Shown in pieces: positions 45,677-55,532 of a DNA stretch of 64,000 nt; positions within the stretch are counted from its first letter, which is position 1, and the number at the start of each line of letters is the position of its first letter. The notes under the pieces are model-generated. The model was not told where the DNA came from. It worked only from the letters and a program-made list of their open reading frames with translations, and made no database searches. This stretch comes from JAZUOT01 sp045604805 (GTDB lineage: Bacteria > Bacillota > Clostridia > Oscillospirales > Acutalibacteraceae): contig JAZUOT010000043.1 of assembly GCA_045604805.1 (NCBI GenBank), forward strand, positions 1 through 64,000. Reading direction: 5' to 3'. A program made the position numbers and the translations under genes.

Positions 45677-46840
45677 ATGCACACTAATTTGTTCAGCATC
45701 ATCAACACAAAAATTCATACCATAACTAATGGTATAATCGAAAATGGTTATATTGTTATATCAGACGGAAAAATCCACAAACTGGGGCATATGAAAGATT
45801 TTATAAATATGTCGGATGATAATTTTATCGATCTGAAATCGTATAATATTTTTCCTGGTTTTATAGATATACACACCCATCTGGGATTAATTCCAGAAGG
45901 TAAAAGTGAAAACTACGATAAAAACAAAAAATACGATAAATTTATAAATTTAGGATTTTCTGTACTTTCTAAAATAGATATTAATGATATGGCTTTCTGT
46001 GATGCAGTAAACGCTGGTATTACGACTGTAGTAGTATCGCCAGGAAGCACTGAGCTTATTGCTGGAACAACTGCTGCTGTAAAAACTTTCGGTAAAAATT
46101 TGAAAAATAGAACAATCAAAGAAAATCTTTCTTTAAAGGTAGCGTTAGGAGAAAATCCCATTAAATCATATAAAAAACATGACGGTTCAACATATACAAG
46201 CGAAGAATTAAAAGAAATTCTGGTAAATATATTTTCCAAGGCTCTTAAACAAATTTCTTCATTTGATTTTATTGATAAAACTATGCCATGTAATGAAATG
46301 GACATATTATCGGCAGTTCTAAAAAAAGAAATGCCGGTTCATTTTCATGCACACTCTGCAAATGATATAGAAACAGCTATCCATATATCAAATATTTTTA
46401 ATTTGGATTATGCAATAATACATGCGACTGAAAGCCATATGATTTTAGAAAAACTTAAAAATTCAAACTGCAAAATAATCCAAGGACCTTTTTTTACCAA
46501 TAGAAGCAAGCAAGAATTATTAAATATGGATATGAAATCATCTGCACTACTAAGCAAAAATAATCTGCTCTTTTCTTTAACAACGGACCATCCTGAATTA
46601 CCTATTCAATTTCTCCCTTTGTGCGCAAGTTTCACAAATAAAAACGGCCTCGATCCCACCGAGGCCATAAAAAATATAACTATAAATCCCGCTAAATTAT
46701 GTCATTTAGACCATATAATTGGCAGTATAGAAAAAGGTAAACACGCTGATCTGGTTGCTTTTAAAGACAATCCATTAAATCCTTTTGAGGAACCAATATT
46801 AGTTATCGGGCAGGGGAAAATTCTAAAATCCAAGCTTTGA
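45677..46840 (+). CDS. Amidohydrolase (imidazolonepropionase-like)
   Basis: 387 residues. Metal-dependent amidohydrolase: PGFIDIHTHLGL gives the HxH pair, ALGENPIKSY is the strand seen in this group, then HFHAHSANDIETAI, IIHATESHM and TTDHPELP supply the remaining His and Asp ligands. The C-terminus (GSIEKGKHADLVAFKDNP) rebuilds the small beta-sandwich domain. AGGA lies 7 bases before the ATG. Substrate unknown. It lies between the tRNA terminator and glyS, in the opposite orientation to its neighbours. No gene nearby points to a pathway. Confidence 0.85.
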   Translation: MHTNLFSIINTKIHTITNGIIENGYIVISDGKIHKLGHMKDFINMSDDNFIDLKSYNIFPGFIDIHTHLGLIPEGKSENYDKNKKYDKFINLGFSVLSKIDINDMAFCDAVNAGITTVVVSPGSTELIAGTTAAVKTFGKNLKNRTIKENLSLKVALGENPIKSYKKHDGSTYTSEELKEILVNIFSKALKQISSFDFIDKTMPCNEMDILSAVLKKEMPVHFHAHSANDIETAIHISNIFNLDYAIIHATESHMILEKLKNSNCKIIQGPFFTNRSKQELLNMDMKSSALLSKNNLLFSLTTDHPELPIQFLPLCASFTNKNGLDPTEAIKNITINPAKLCHLDHIIGSIEKGKHADLVAFKDNPLNPFEEPILVIGQGKILKSKL

Positions 46841-46907
46841 TCATAGCGTATTTTTGATATAGATAAGCTTATGAGCAAATTATTATATTTTTATCACATT
46901 ACATAAA

Positions 46908-48284
46908 TTAAAATCTAATTATTTCAGAAATAAACTTAGAAAGTTCTGCGATAGGAATCCGCTGTTGCTGCATTGAATCTCTGTCTCTGACAGTAACACA
47001 ATTATCTTCTTTACTATCGAAATCATAAGTAATACACAATGGTGTGCCTATCTCATCGTGGCGGCGATATCTTTTACCAATTGAACCGATATCATCAAAA
47101 TCAATCATAAAATCTTTTGATAAGTCTTCGAAAATCTTATATGCTTCATCGCTTAGCTTTTTCGAAAGAGGCAAAACAGCTGCCTTATATGGTGCCAAAG
47201 CCGGATGCAAATGCAAAACTGTACGGATATCATTTTCTGATATAACTTCTTCGTCATATGCATTGCACAAAAATGCAAGCGCTACTCTATCTGCACCTAG
47301 TGAAGGTTCTATAACATATGGAACATATCTAGAGTTATCACTTGGATCAAAATATTCTAAACTTTTCCCAGAAGCATTCATATGTTGGTTTAGATCATAG
47401 TCAGTCCTATCGGCAATTCCCCACAACTCTCCAAAGCCAAAAGGAAACAAGAATTCGATATCAGAAGTTGCGTTAGAATAAAAACACAACTCTTCTTTGC
47501 TATGATCCCGAACACGTATATCTTCTTTGCACATACCAAGGCTTAGTAACCAATTTTTACAATATTCTTTCCAATACTCAAACCATTCTAAATCTGTACC
47601 GGGTTTGCAAAAAAATTCTAGTTCCATTTGCTCAAATTCTCTAGTTCTAAATGTAAAATTCCCTGGCGTTATTTCGTTTCTAAATGCCTTACCTATTTGA
47701 CAAACACCAAAAGGTACTTTCTTTCTGGTAGTTCTTTGTATATTTGCAAAGTTTACAAAGATTCCCTGAGCTGTTTCTGGGCGCAAATAAATTTCATTTT
47801 TTGAGTCTTCTGTGACACCCTGGAAAGTCTTAAACATTAAGTTGAAATTTCTAATTTTTGTGAAATTTCTTGAACCGCATTCAGGACAAGCTATAGAATT
47901 TTCTTCTAAATATTTTTCCATTTGCTCAAAACTCATAGAACTGGGATTGCCGCCATTTTGCTCAATAAGTTCATCAGCACGATGTCTTGTTTTGCAGTCC
48001 TTGCAGTCCATTAGAGGGTCTGAAAAACCTGATAAGTGTCCAGAAGCTTTCCAGACTTCTGGGTTCATAAGTATGGCACAGTCGAGCTTTACGTTGTAAC
48101 TATTCTCTTGGACAAATTTTTTAATCCATGCATCTTTGATGTTTTCTTTAAACATCGTTCCTAGCGGACCATAGTCCCAGGTATTTGATAAGCCACCATA
48201 AATATCAGAGCCAGGGTATATAAAACCTCGGTTTTTACATAAAGTTACTATCTTTTCCATTGTTTTTTCCTTGTTCGATAGCAT
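46908..48284 (-). CDS. glyS: Glycyl-tRNA synthetase (single-chain, dimeric type)
   Basis: 458 residues, class II synthetase of the alpha2 form. Motif 2 FRNEITPGNFTFRTREFEQMELEFF and motif 3 at the end of the catalytic domain (YVIEPSLGADRVALAFL). Zinc-binding insertion: CKDCKTRH and CPECGSRNF. GGAGG stands 7 bases before the ATG. It lies directly downstream of murQ-murP on the same strand, so it may be partly cotranscribed with them. Confidence 0.96.
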   Translation of the reverse strand: MLSNKEKTMEKIVTLCKNRGFIYPGSDIYGGLSNTWDYGPLGTMFKENIKDAWIKKFVQENSYNVKLDCAILMNPEVWKASGHLSGFSDPLMDCKDCKTRHRADELIEQNGGNPSSMSFEQMEKYLEENSIACPECGSRNFTKIRNFNLMFKTFQGVTEDSKNEIYLRPETAQGIFVNFANIQRTTRKKVPFGVCQIGKAFRNEITPGNFTFRTREFEQMELEFFCKPGTDLEWFEYWKEYCKNWLLSLGMCKEDIRVRDHSKEELCFYSNATSDIEFLFPFGFGELWGIADRTDYDLNQHMNASGKSLEYFDPSDNSRYVPYVIEPSLGADRVALAFLCNAYDEEVISENDIRTVLHLHPALAPYKAAVLPLSKKLSDEAYKIFEDLSKDFMIDFDDIGSIGKRYRRHDEIGTPLCITYDFDSKEDNCVTVRDRDSMQQQRIPIAELSKFISEIIRF

Positions 48285-48338
48285 TTACGTTCCTCCATAT
48301 CACTAAATTAACATAAAAAATATTTATAAGTATTAAAT

Positions 48339-49832
48339 TTAAAAAGTCGCCTTAGCAACCAGCTCTTTGCGTATAAATACCTGTGTCATTATGTATCCCA
48401 TAACATAGCTAATTAAAAGGCCTATAACAAAATTAAGCATAGAATTAGGTAACATAAGCGGTATAGCGACTAAACCAGAAGGCCCAAAAGCAATTGAGTC
48501 AACATGTCTTAACATGCACCAAGCTCCACCGAAACCTGCTCCAATACCAGCGGTAATGAAAGGTTTACCCAAAGGAACAGTAACACCATATATGAGTGGT
48601 TCTGCAACACCAAGAAATCCGGCTGGTAAAGCCCCTGTTATAACTTTCTTTAAATTGTTATTTCCTACTTTTTTTGCTTTTGAGTATAAAGCAATAGATG
48701 CTCCTACCTGACCAGCTCCAGCCATAGCCAAAACTGCAAATAAAGTAATATATCCCATAGATTGGAGCTGTACTGTATAAATTGGAATTAAGCCCTGATG
48801 TATTCCAAGCATAACCATTGGCAGGAATAATGCAGACAGTATAAATCCGGATAAAATCTGTACAACTGGTACAGTTGAGTCTAACAATAGGTTCAAAAAC
48901 TTCACTAAATAGTCAGAAAATATCCCAGCTACAGGCATGACAAATAATATAAATGTTGCGCTTATAACAAACATGGAGATAAGTGGAGTAAGGACTAATT
49001 CTATAGTATCTGGAAGCTTTTTATGCAGCCATTTTTCTACACACGAAAGAACCCAAACTCCGAATATGACACCGATTATACCGCCTTTTCCAATGCCTAG
49101 TATGGAATTTAATGGAACTGCGGAATCATAAATCTTAAACGGTAAATTGAGTGGCTCTACTGCTGCTTGTATAACTTGAGAGATATTGGTTATTTGTGTC
49201 ATGAGAGACATAGCTCCTACCATACCACCCAAAACTTGTGTAGCACCAAATTGTTTTGCTGAATTTATCCCTGTATAAATAGCTAAATATGTAATAAATG
49301 AGCCACCTATCAAGGAAAACAACAACTGAACTGTATTCCAAAACAAATTTGAAGGTAATGATCCTTGTTGTATGCAAGTTGTTATAAGACTGGAAAATCC
49401 ATTAAATATACCAGAGGCAATTAAGGCTGGTATCATGGGAACAAATATCTCACCAATAAGTTTCATGAACCTTTTTATTGAACTGTCTTTTTGTTTTGAT
49501 TTATGTAATTTTTTATTATTTTCCCAGTTGCCAATTGCAACTGTATGTTCTTCTGACTTTGATTCTGATTCCGTCGGAGCTGCGTTTTTTAGAGAAAGAT
49601 TTATTGCTGTGCTCATTTTTTGTGCCTTGCCTGGGCCAAAAACTATTTGCAAGTTTTTATCGCCGGGCACTAAACCACAAACACCATCTAATTTTTTGAT
49701 TTCATCAAAAGCTAAATCAGATTCATCCTTCAAATCTATACGCACACGTGTCATACAATTCTCAACACTTAAGATATTGCTGTTACCACCCACAAGTTCA
49801 ATGAGCTTTTCTGCTATTTGTTCATTACCCAC
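48339..49832 (-). CDS. murP: PTS transporter EIIBC, probably N-acetylmuramic acid specific
   Basis: About 497 residues from the GTG at 49832, with AGAGGTG 6 bases upstream; the frame opens at a GTG inside that site. N-terminal EIIB with the phosphorylated Cys in SVENCMTRVRIDL, a linker (~80-115), then an EIIC domain of the glucose/sucrose superfamily with about ten membrane segments (PALIASGIFNGF, GVAEPLIYGVTVPLGKPF). No EIIA domain. The gene starts 4 bases after murQ, whose product handles MurNAc-6-phosphate; this pairing is the argument for substrate. Confidence 0.85.
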   Translation of the reverse strand: MGNEQIAEKLIELVGGNSNILSVENCMTRVRIDLKDESDLAFDEIKKLDGVCGLVPGDKNLQIVFGPGKAQKMSTAINLSLKNAAPTESESKSEEHTVAIGNWENNKKLHKSKQKDSSIKRFMKLIGEIFVPMIPALIASGIFNGFSSLITTCIQQGSLPSNLFWNTVQLLFSLIGGSFITYLAIYTGINSAKQFGATQVLGGMVGAMSLMTQITNISQVIQAAVEPLNLPFKIYDSAVPLNSILGIGKGGIIGVIFGVWVLSCVEKWLHKKLPDTIELVLTPLISMFVISATFILFVMPVAGIFSDYLVKFLNLLLDSTVPVVQILSGFILSALFLPMVMLGIHQGLIPIYTVQLQSMGYITLFAVLAMAGAGQVGASIALYSKAKKVGNNNLKKVITGALPAGFLGVAEPLIYGVTVPLGKPFITAGIGAGFGGAWCMLRHVDSIAFGPSGLVAIPLMLPNSMLNFVIGLLISYVMGYIMTQVFIRKELVAKATF

Positions 49833-49844
49833 GACAATCACCTC

Positions 49845-50741
49845 TTAGAATTTTATGGCATCTTTTATATGACCATTTGCTAATTTTAATTTGTCAGCCG
49901 CTTCTTTTTCATCGCAATTAAGTAGCAACATCACTATGGCCAATTTAGCACTGCCATTCGCTTTTGCTAACGCTTGAGCAGCTGTATCATCATCAACACC
50001 AGTAGCTTCTCTCACTATATTGCGTGCCCTTACTTTTAATTTTTCATTCGTTTGCATTACATCAACCATCAAATTGTGATATGCTTTGCCTATTCTTATC
50101 ATAGACGCTGTTGAAATCATATTAAGTATCATTTTCTGGGCCGTACCGGCCTTTAGTCTAGTTGACCCTGTTAAAACTTCTGGTCCACAGTTCACTTCTA
50201 TTTTAATATCAGCAATTTTCCCAACAGCGGTATCTGTATTGCAAGAAATTGCAGCGGTTTTACAGCCAATATTTTTTGCATACTCTAAGCCACCAATAAC
50301 ATATGGAGTCCGGCCACTTGCGGCTATACCGACAACAAAATCCTTGCTATGTAGCTCAATATTTTTTAAATCTTCAACACAAAGTTCTTTACTGTCTTCT
50401 GCGCCTTCTTTAGCCTTTATAAAAGCGGCTTCTCCACCTGCTATCAGACCCATTACCATATTTTGATTTACACCAAAAGTCGGTGGACATTCAACAGCAT
50501 CTAAAAGTCCCAATCTGCCGCTAGTACCTGCGCCTAGATAAATAAGTCTTCCACCATCCTCAAAAGAGGCAGCAGCAAAATCGACAGCTTTGGCAATATC
50601 AGGCAAAACTTTAGAAATTGCACTTGAAATTTTTGCATCTTCTTCATTCATCACTTTTACTATTTCGAAAGCAGACATTGAGTCAAGAGCCATTGTGTTT
50701 TCATTTCTACTTTCTGTTGTCATACCGCTCAAATTAATCAT
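49845..50741 (-). CDS. murQ: N-acetylmuramic acid 6-phosphate etherase
   Basis: 298 residues from the ATG at 50741, with GGAGG 7 bases upstream. SIS-domain lyase cleaving the lactyl ether of MurNAc-6-phosphate to GlcNAc-6-phosphate, for recycling of peptidoglycan sugar. GRLIYLGAGTSGRLG, ECPPTFGVNQNMVMGLIAGG and the C-terminal UBA-like helix (NGHIKDAIKF) are typical. Operon with the PTS gene. Two strong inverted repeats lie in the region upstream. Confidence 0.95.
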   Translation of the reverse strand: MINLSGMTTESRNENTMALDSMSAFEIVKVMNEEDAKISSAISKVLPDIAKAVDFAAASFEDGGRLIYLGAGTSGRLGLLDAVECPPTFGVNQNMVMGLIAGGEAAFIKAKEGAEDSKELCVEDLKNIELHSKDFVVGIAASGRTPYVIGGLEYAKNIGCKTAAISCNTDTAVGKIADIKIEVNCGPEVLTGSTRLKAGTAQKMILNMISTASMIRIGKAYHNLMVDVMQTNEKLKVRARNIVREATGVDDDTAAQALAKANGSAKLAIVMLLLNCDEKEAADKLKLANGHIKDAIKF

Positions 50742-51095
50742 GTATATCCTCCTCAATATAAAATAATTATGATTAGATATAATTACTATTCTGCATACAA
50801 CAAAACGGTGACACTAAAATTATTAGTGGTCACCATTCTATTTAAACTACAAAAATCTAAACTACGATAGATTTTTGTACCTTATACACAAGGTAGTAAA
50901 TTATTTTCACAAAACATCACTCCAATAACCAAAAATACCCTCTCCAATCCAAATTACAACAAAGCTAAGATAATGTCAATATTTTCATTAGATATCATGT
51001 GCGAAGTTAAAAGAAAAAAATAAAAAAATGCAAAAATTCCCCTTAATCCTGTGCTTTTCCGTGAAAGTAAACGTCAAAGAAGCGGCATCAAATAC
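50742..51095. promoter_or_regulatory. murQ upstream region with two inverted repeats
   Basis: No gene. GGTGACACTAA/TTAGTGGTCACC at 50807-50834 pairs with one bulged base. TACAAAAATCTA/TAGATTTTTGTA at 50848-50859 and 50868-50879 is a perfect 12-bp pair. Both lie 65-140 bases before murQ and could be operators or a leader hairpin. The second half of the region holds a copy of the conserved sequence that precedes the small secreted-protein genes (GTGAAAG...GTCAAAGAAGC). Confidence 0.5.
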
Positions 51096-51173
51096 TAATA
51101 TGCATATTGCACTAAAAAAGAGTTGAAATTATACCTATATGTATATATAATTTGAATAGAGAGGTGGAGTATT
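51096..51173 (+). promoter_or_regulatory. Conserved promoter of small secreted protein family, copy 1
   Basis: ATATGCATAT palindrome, then TTGAAA (51123-51128), a 17-bp spacer and TATAAT (51146-51151), then GAGGTGG before the ATG. The ~75-bp block recurs before three more genes in the window. Confidence 0.8.
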
Positions 51174-52085
51174 ATGAAAATCAAAAGAGGACAATGGATG
51201 TTTGTTGTTGCTTTATTTTTGGCAACAGTTGCTGTGCCTTTGACATTGCAAGGCAGCTACGCAGAAAATGTCAGTGGGAAATCACAGACTCTGAAAGGCG
51301 AGCACATAGGGGATGCAAATGTATTCGACTTGAAAGAGGGTGGAATAAAGATATCAAAAGGTAAAAATGAAAAAAATGAGGAACAAATAGTCATAGAACG
51401 GTATGGAGATTCTGGAAACGTGATGCCAGTTTATCTTCCTAAGGGAACAACGATAGTTGTGTATAGTGGTACGGGTGGTCATGCCAAATACGGTATTGAA
51501 GTAGAGCCTAATGTAGGAGAAGTAAACATACAATTTGGTGCGAAAAAAGGGATATTGTATTGGACTACAGAAATATCAACCAGTAATGATGAGTGTCCGT
51601 TTAAAATAGGTGCAGGAAATAAAGTTAAGGTTACCACAAAAGGAACTGTGTCAATATATAGCGAGAATGCCAGTGGAATTTACTCCGAAGGTGAACTTAT
51701 TTTGGATGTTGATGATGAAGAATGGAAGATTAAAAGTAGAAAAAGAGATAACATTCTAAGAGAAGCATTTGGAATATATTCCGATAAATTGACAATAACA
51801 AGTTCAAAAGTGACAAGTTCAGGTTACAGTTATGGTATAGATATTGCTGGCTCCGATGGGGCTATAAAAGTTGCCGATGTAGACAATAATATAATTTTAC
51901 CGGATTCTTCTAAAGTGTGTGATAAGTCCAGACCCAATGCAATATATACTGTTTGTATTGATGAATATAATTTTGATTCTCTAGATCGAAAAATGAGCAG
52001 AGAAGAGCTAATAAATCGTCTTTTTTATAAGGATGGAAAATGCAAGTGGTATGGATTGCGTTTAAAGATGACTAGTAATCTTTGA
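51174..52085 (+). CDS. Small secreted protein of a four-member family (copy 1, intact)
   Basis: 303 residues. Signal peptide 1-30 (MKIKRGQW...FLATVAVPLTLQGSYA-EN), cleavable by signal peptidase I. The mature part is a beta-rich ~150-residue domain with hydrophobic alternation: GIEVEPNVGEVNIQFG, CPFKIGAGNKVKVTT, GIYSEGELILDVDDE, SGYSYGIDIAGSDGAIKVAD. It ends in an Arg/Lys-rich tail. The strand/turn pattern resembles turns of the giant beta-helix protein at 9.8 kb, but no named domain can be assigned. No anchor is visible. Probably secreted or loosely surface-bound; function unknown. Confidence 0.75.
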   Translation: MKIKRGQWMFVVALFLATVAVPLTLQGSYAENVSGKSQTLKGEHIGDANVFDLKEGGIKISKGKNEKNEEQIVIERYGDSGNVMPVYLPKGTTIVVYSGTGGHAKYGIEVEPNVGEVNIQFGAKKGILYWTTEISTSNDECPFKIGAGNKVKVTTKGTVSIYSENASGIYSEGELILDVDDEEWKIKSRKRDNILREAFGIYSDKLTITSSKVTSSGYSYGIDIAGSDGAIKVADVDNNIILPDSSKVCDKSRPNAIYTVCIDEYNFDSLDRKMSREELINRLFYKDGKCKWYGLRLKMTSNL

Positions 52086-52145
52086 TGATTAATATTACAA
52101 AAAATGCGCTTTTTCGTGAAAGCAAATATCAAAGAAGCTACAATA

Positions 52146-52227
52146 AACACTAATATGCATATTGCACTAAAAAAATGAAATTGCACCTATATGTATACAT
52201 AATTTGAATAGGGAGGGGGAGATTATT
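52146..52227 (+). promoter_or_regulatory. Decayed copy of the secreted-family promoter (copy 2)
   Basis: Same block as 51096-51173, but the -35 reads ATGAAA instead of TTGAAA and the -10 reads CATAAT instead of TATAAT, with two bases missing in front of the -35. Confidence 0.65.
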
Positions 52228-52402
52228 ATGAAAATCAAAAGAAGACAATGGATGTTTGTTGTGGCTTTATTTTTGGCAACAGTTGCTGTGCCTTTGACAT
52301 TGCAAGGCAGCTACGCAGAAAATGTCAGTGGTGAAACACAAATGCTTTAGCGAATTATTTGTAGATTTCCCTGATGATGGGCAAGGTCCCTGGGGTAGTT
52401 AA
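52228..52402 (+). pseudogene. Truncated, frameshifted copy 2 of the small secreted protein
   Basis: Reads MKIKRRQW plus the full signal peptide and stops after 40 residues at 52348-52350 (SGETQML then TAG). The paralogue at 62666 has one T fewer at this point (GCTTAGCG against GCTTTAGCG). Removing it continues as LSELFVDFPDDGQGPWGS and stops at 52400-52402. The rest of the domain is missing, so this is a decayed copy. Its promoter is weakened as well. Confidence 0.75.
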
Positions 52403-52531
52403 AATATCAAAATTACCGACTGTAAAATTTAATTTAAGCAATTTATAGAACTAAGAGATTCAACATCATAAAATTCAACACTGTGTTTATTTTAATACTG
52501 CACATTGAAATTCAAATTGTTAATGATGAGA

Positions 52532-55150
52532 TCAGGAAATTCTCTCTACAGCCTGCAGCAACAAACTTTCCTGCTCTTTAGCAAGTTCAAATTTTTTTCT
52601 AACTTTTTCCACAACATCCGTTGGTGCCTTTTCGGTAAATGCTTTATTGGAAAGCTTATTATCACACTGAGCAATTTCTTTTTTTACTTTTTCTAGTTCC
52701 CTGTTTAATCGTTCAAGTTCCTCTTTCCTATCTACCAACTCGTCCGAGCACAAATAAACTTTTGCATTAGGGGTAACAGCTGTTACGGTGTTTTCGAGTT
52801 CCAATTTATTTTTTATGATAACCTCGTCAGCAAAAGCAAGTTTTTTTATAAAGCCAATACCATTTTCAAAAACATCAAAATCTTGAGTTTCTATATAAAC
52901 GTTTGCCTTTTTAGAAGGCTTTACATTCATATTAGCACGGAGATTCCTTACTGCTTTTATGACATTCATTACGCTATCCATATTTGACATAGCATCGGTA
53001 AAATAATTCTTCTCATCAAATTTAGGAAATTCAGAAATAGTCAAAGCTTCCCCGTCGTGCGGTAGAGTCTGCCATATTTGTTCGCTTATGAATGGCATAA
53101 ACGGATGCAAAAGCTTCAGCGTATTCGTAAACACCCAAACTAATACCTGTCTAGCATTTTGAGCAGATTTTTTATCTTCTGATGACATACGTATTTTGGC
53201 AAGTTCGATATACCAGTCACAGAACTGTTCCCATATAAAATCGTATAATTTTTGTACTGCGATACCTAGTTCAAATTTTTCAAGATTATTAGTAACTTCT
53301 TTGCATAAATTATTAAACAGACTCACTATCCACTTATCCTCTATGCTCAGATTATCAGGTAAGCTGTTTTCTACCTCATGCTCGTCTATATTCATATGTA
53401 TAAAACGTGCAGCATTCCAAATTTTATTGGCAAAATTACGGCTAGATATAATTTTCTCTTCGGTAAATCGCATATCATTACCAGGGCTATTCCCAGTAGC
53501 CAGAGCAAAACGCAAAGCATCTGCACCATATTTATCTATTATCTCCAGAGGATCAATTCCATTGCCCAAAGATTTGCTCATCTTCCGCCCTTGAGAATCT
53601 CGGACCAAACCATGTATAAATACATTCTCAAATGGTACTTCACCTGTGTGTTCTAGAGCCGAGAAAATCATTCTAACAACCCAGAAAAAGATAATATCGT
53701 AACCTGTCACTAATGTGCTTGTAGGATAGAAATATTTAAGTTCAGGAGTTTCATCTGGCCAACCAAGTACAGAAAATGGCCACAAAGCAGAACTGAACCA
53801 GGTATCTAAGGTATCCTCATCTTGTTTGATGTTAGAACTACCACATTTAGGGCAAACCGTTATATTATTTTCAGAAACTATAAGCTCATTACAATCTTTG
53901 CAATACCAAGCAGGAATTCTATGTCCCCACCAAAGCTGACGAGATATACACCAGTCTCTTATGTTCTCAAGCCAATGAAAATATATTTTAGAGAAACGTC
54001 CGGGGATGAATTTAGTTTTATTATTTTTTACAGCTTCTATGGCAGGCTTTGCTAAATCATCCATCTTCACAAACCACTGCATGGAAACTCTTGGTTCCAC
54101 AGTAGTCCTACAACGATAACATGAACCTACATTGTGATTATGCGCTTCAGTTTTTATTAAAAAGCCAAGTTCATCAAGTTCTTTTACAAGCTGTTTTCTA
54201 GCTCCATATCTATCTAAACCGCAATATTTGCCAGCATTTTCATTCATAACCGCAGCTTCGTCCATAACATTTATCACTGCTAAATCATGCCTTAGTCCAA
54301 CTTCAAAGTCATTAGGGTCATGCGCTGGAGTTATTTTAACTACGCCTGTCCCAAAATCAGGATCTACATACGAATCTGCAATTATTGGAATTTCACGGCC
54401 AACTATAGGCACTATGACCTTCTTTCCTATGTAGTCCTTATATCTTTCGTCGTCAGGGTTTACAGCAACAGCCGTATCCCCAAACATAGTTTCAGGCCGT
54501 GTAGTTGCTAATTCTACATGGCCGCTGCCGTTTGCTAATGGGTATCTGAGATGCCAGAAATGACCCTGTTTTTCTTCGAACTCTACTTCAGCATCAGATA
54601 TAGAAGTTTTACAGTGGGGACACCAGTTGATTATTCTTTCGCCGCGGTATATGAGACCTTTATTATAAAGCTTCACAAAAACATGATTGACAGCTTTATT
54701 GCAGCCCTCATCTAAAGTAAATCTCTGACGCTCCCAGTCGCAAGATGAACCTAGTTTTTTCAGTTGATTTATTATTGTCTGACCGTACTTTTCCTTCCAA
54801 GCCCAAGCACGTTTTAAAAATTCCTCTCGCCCTAAAGCTTCCTTTGATGTTCCTTCTTTTTTGATAGCCTCTACTATTTTGGCCTCAGTTGCTATCGAAG
54901 CATGATCAGTACCAGGCACCCATAAAGCTTCAAAACCTTGCATGCGCTTAAATCTTATAATAATATCTTGCAAAGTTTCATCAAGAGCGTGACCCATATG
55001 TAGTTTACCAGTTATATTTGGAGGAGGAATTACCACTGTATATGGCTTTTTGTCTTTGTTTACTTTGGCATGAAAGTATGAACCTTTCATCCAGAAATCA
55101 TATATACTATCTTCAACTTTTTTAGGATCATATGTGCTATCAAGTTTCAT
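52532..55150 (-). CDS. valS: Valyl-tRNA synthetase
   Basis: 872 residues, class I synthetase, full length. HIGH motif PNITGKLHMGHAL (HMGH at 51-54), the editing domain (~170-350), KMSKSLGNGIDP, the anticodon-binding domain and the C-terminal coiled-coil arm (EELERLNRELEKVKKEI) characteristic of ValRS. AAGGA precedes the ATG. No T-box leader was recognised upstream. The end lies within 200 bases of the decayed secreted-protein copy. Confidence 0.97.
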   Translation of the reverse strand: MKLDSTYDPKKVEDSIYDFWMKGSYFHAKVNKDKKPYTVVIPPPNITGKLHMGHALDETLQDIIIRFKRMQGFEALWVPGTDHASIATEAKIVEAIKKEGTSKEALGREEFLKRAWAWKEKYGQTIINQLKKLGSSCDWERQRFTLDEGCNKAVNHVFVKLYNKGLIYRGERIINWCPHCKTSISDAEVEFEEKQGHFWHLRYPLANGSGHVELATTRPETMFGDTAVAVNPDDERYKDYIGKKVIVPIVGREIPIIADSYVDPDFGTGVVKITPAHDPNDFEVGLRHDLAVINVMDEAAVMNENAGKYCGLDRYGARKQLVKELDELGFLIKTEAHNHNVGSCYRCRTTVEPRVSMQWFVKMDDLAKPAIEAVKNNKTKFIPGRFSKIYFHWLENIRDWCISRQLWWGHRIPAWYCKDCNELIVSENNITVCPKCGSSNIKQDEDTLDTWFSSALWPFSVLGWPDETPELKYFYPTSTLVTGYDIIFFWVVRMIFSALEHTGEVPFENVFIHGLVRDSQGRKMSKSLGNGIDPLEIIDKYGADALRFALATGNSPGNDMRFTEEKIISSRNFANKIWNAARFIHMNIDEHEVENSLPDNLSIEDKWIVSLFNNLCKEVTNNLEKFELGIAVQKLYDFIWEQFCDWYIELAKIRMSSEDKKSAQNARQVLVWVFTNTLKLLHPFMPFISEQIWQTLPHDGEALTISEFPKFDEKNYFTDAMSNMDSVMNVIKAVRNLRANMNVKPSKKANVYIETQDFDVFENGIGFIKKLAFADEVIIKNKLELENTVTAVTPNAKVYLCSDELVDRKEELERLNRELEKVKKEIAQCDNKLSNKAFTEKAPTDVVEKVRKKFELAKEQESLLLQAVERIS

Positions 55151-55523
55151 ATTTTATGGGATTCCTTCCTACTTTTTGCGCATTATTAAAGGGTAATATC
55201 ATCACTTGAAAATTATATCATAGTAAGTATTCAATTCAAAATCAGTTGCGGGCAGAACCGTGTACCGAAGCATCTGTATAAAACTCATACCTCCCCATAT
55301 AGTAATTAACTTTTGAAGTTTATGAAATGCCCGAGAATTTCATACAAAAAAAATTTACCGACCAAAGTATTTAGACTTTTACCTCATTGAGTAGGGGTTG
55401 AAGTAGCGATGAGTCGATAGATAAATCACATGAAAGAGGGGGTATCTTTTTGCGTGCAAATAAGTTATAATACGGTATATAGGATAATGATTTATAGACA
55501 GTAACAATTTCAATGAGAATGGG
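55151..55523. other. Intergenic region between valS and the IS3 remnant
   Basis: No gene seen on either strand. TATAAT at 55466-55471 may be a promoter for the IS remnant. No clear T-box, terminal inverted repeat or target duplication could be identified by eye. Confidence 0.4.
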
Positions 55524-55532
55524 ATGATTAGT

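Noticed and set aside
55151..55523. T-box leader for valS
   Set aside because: No T-box sequence or antiterminator stem was recognisable on the minus strand upstream of the gene.
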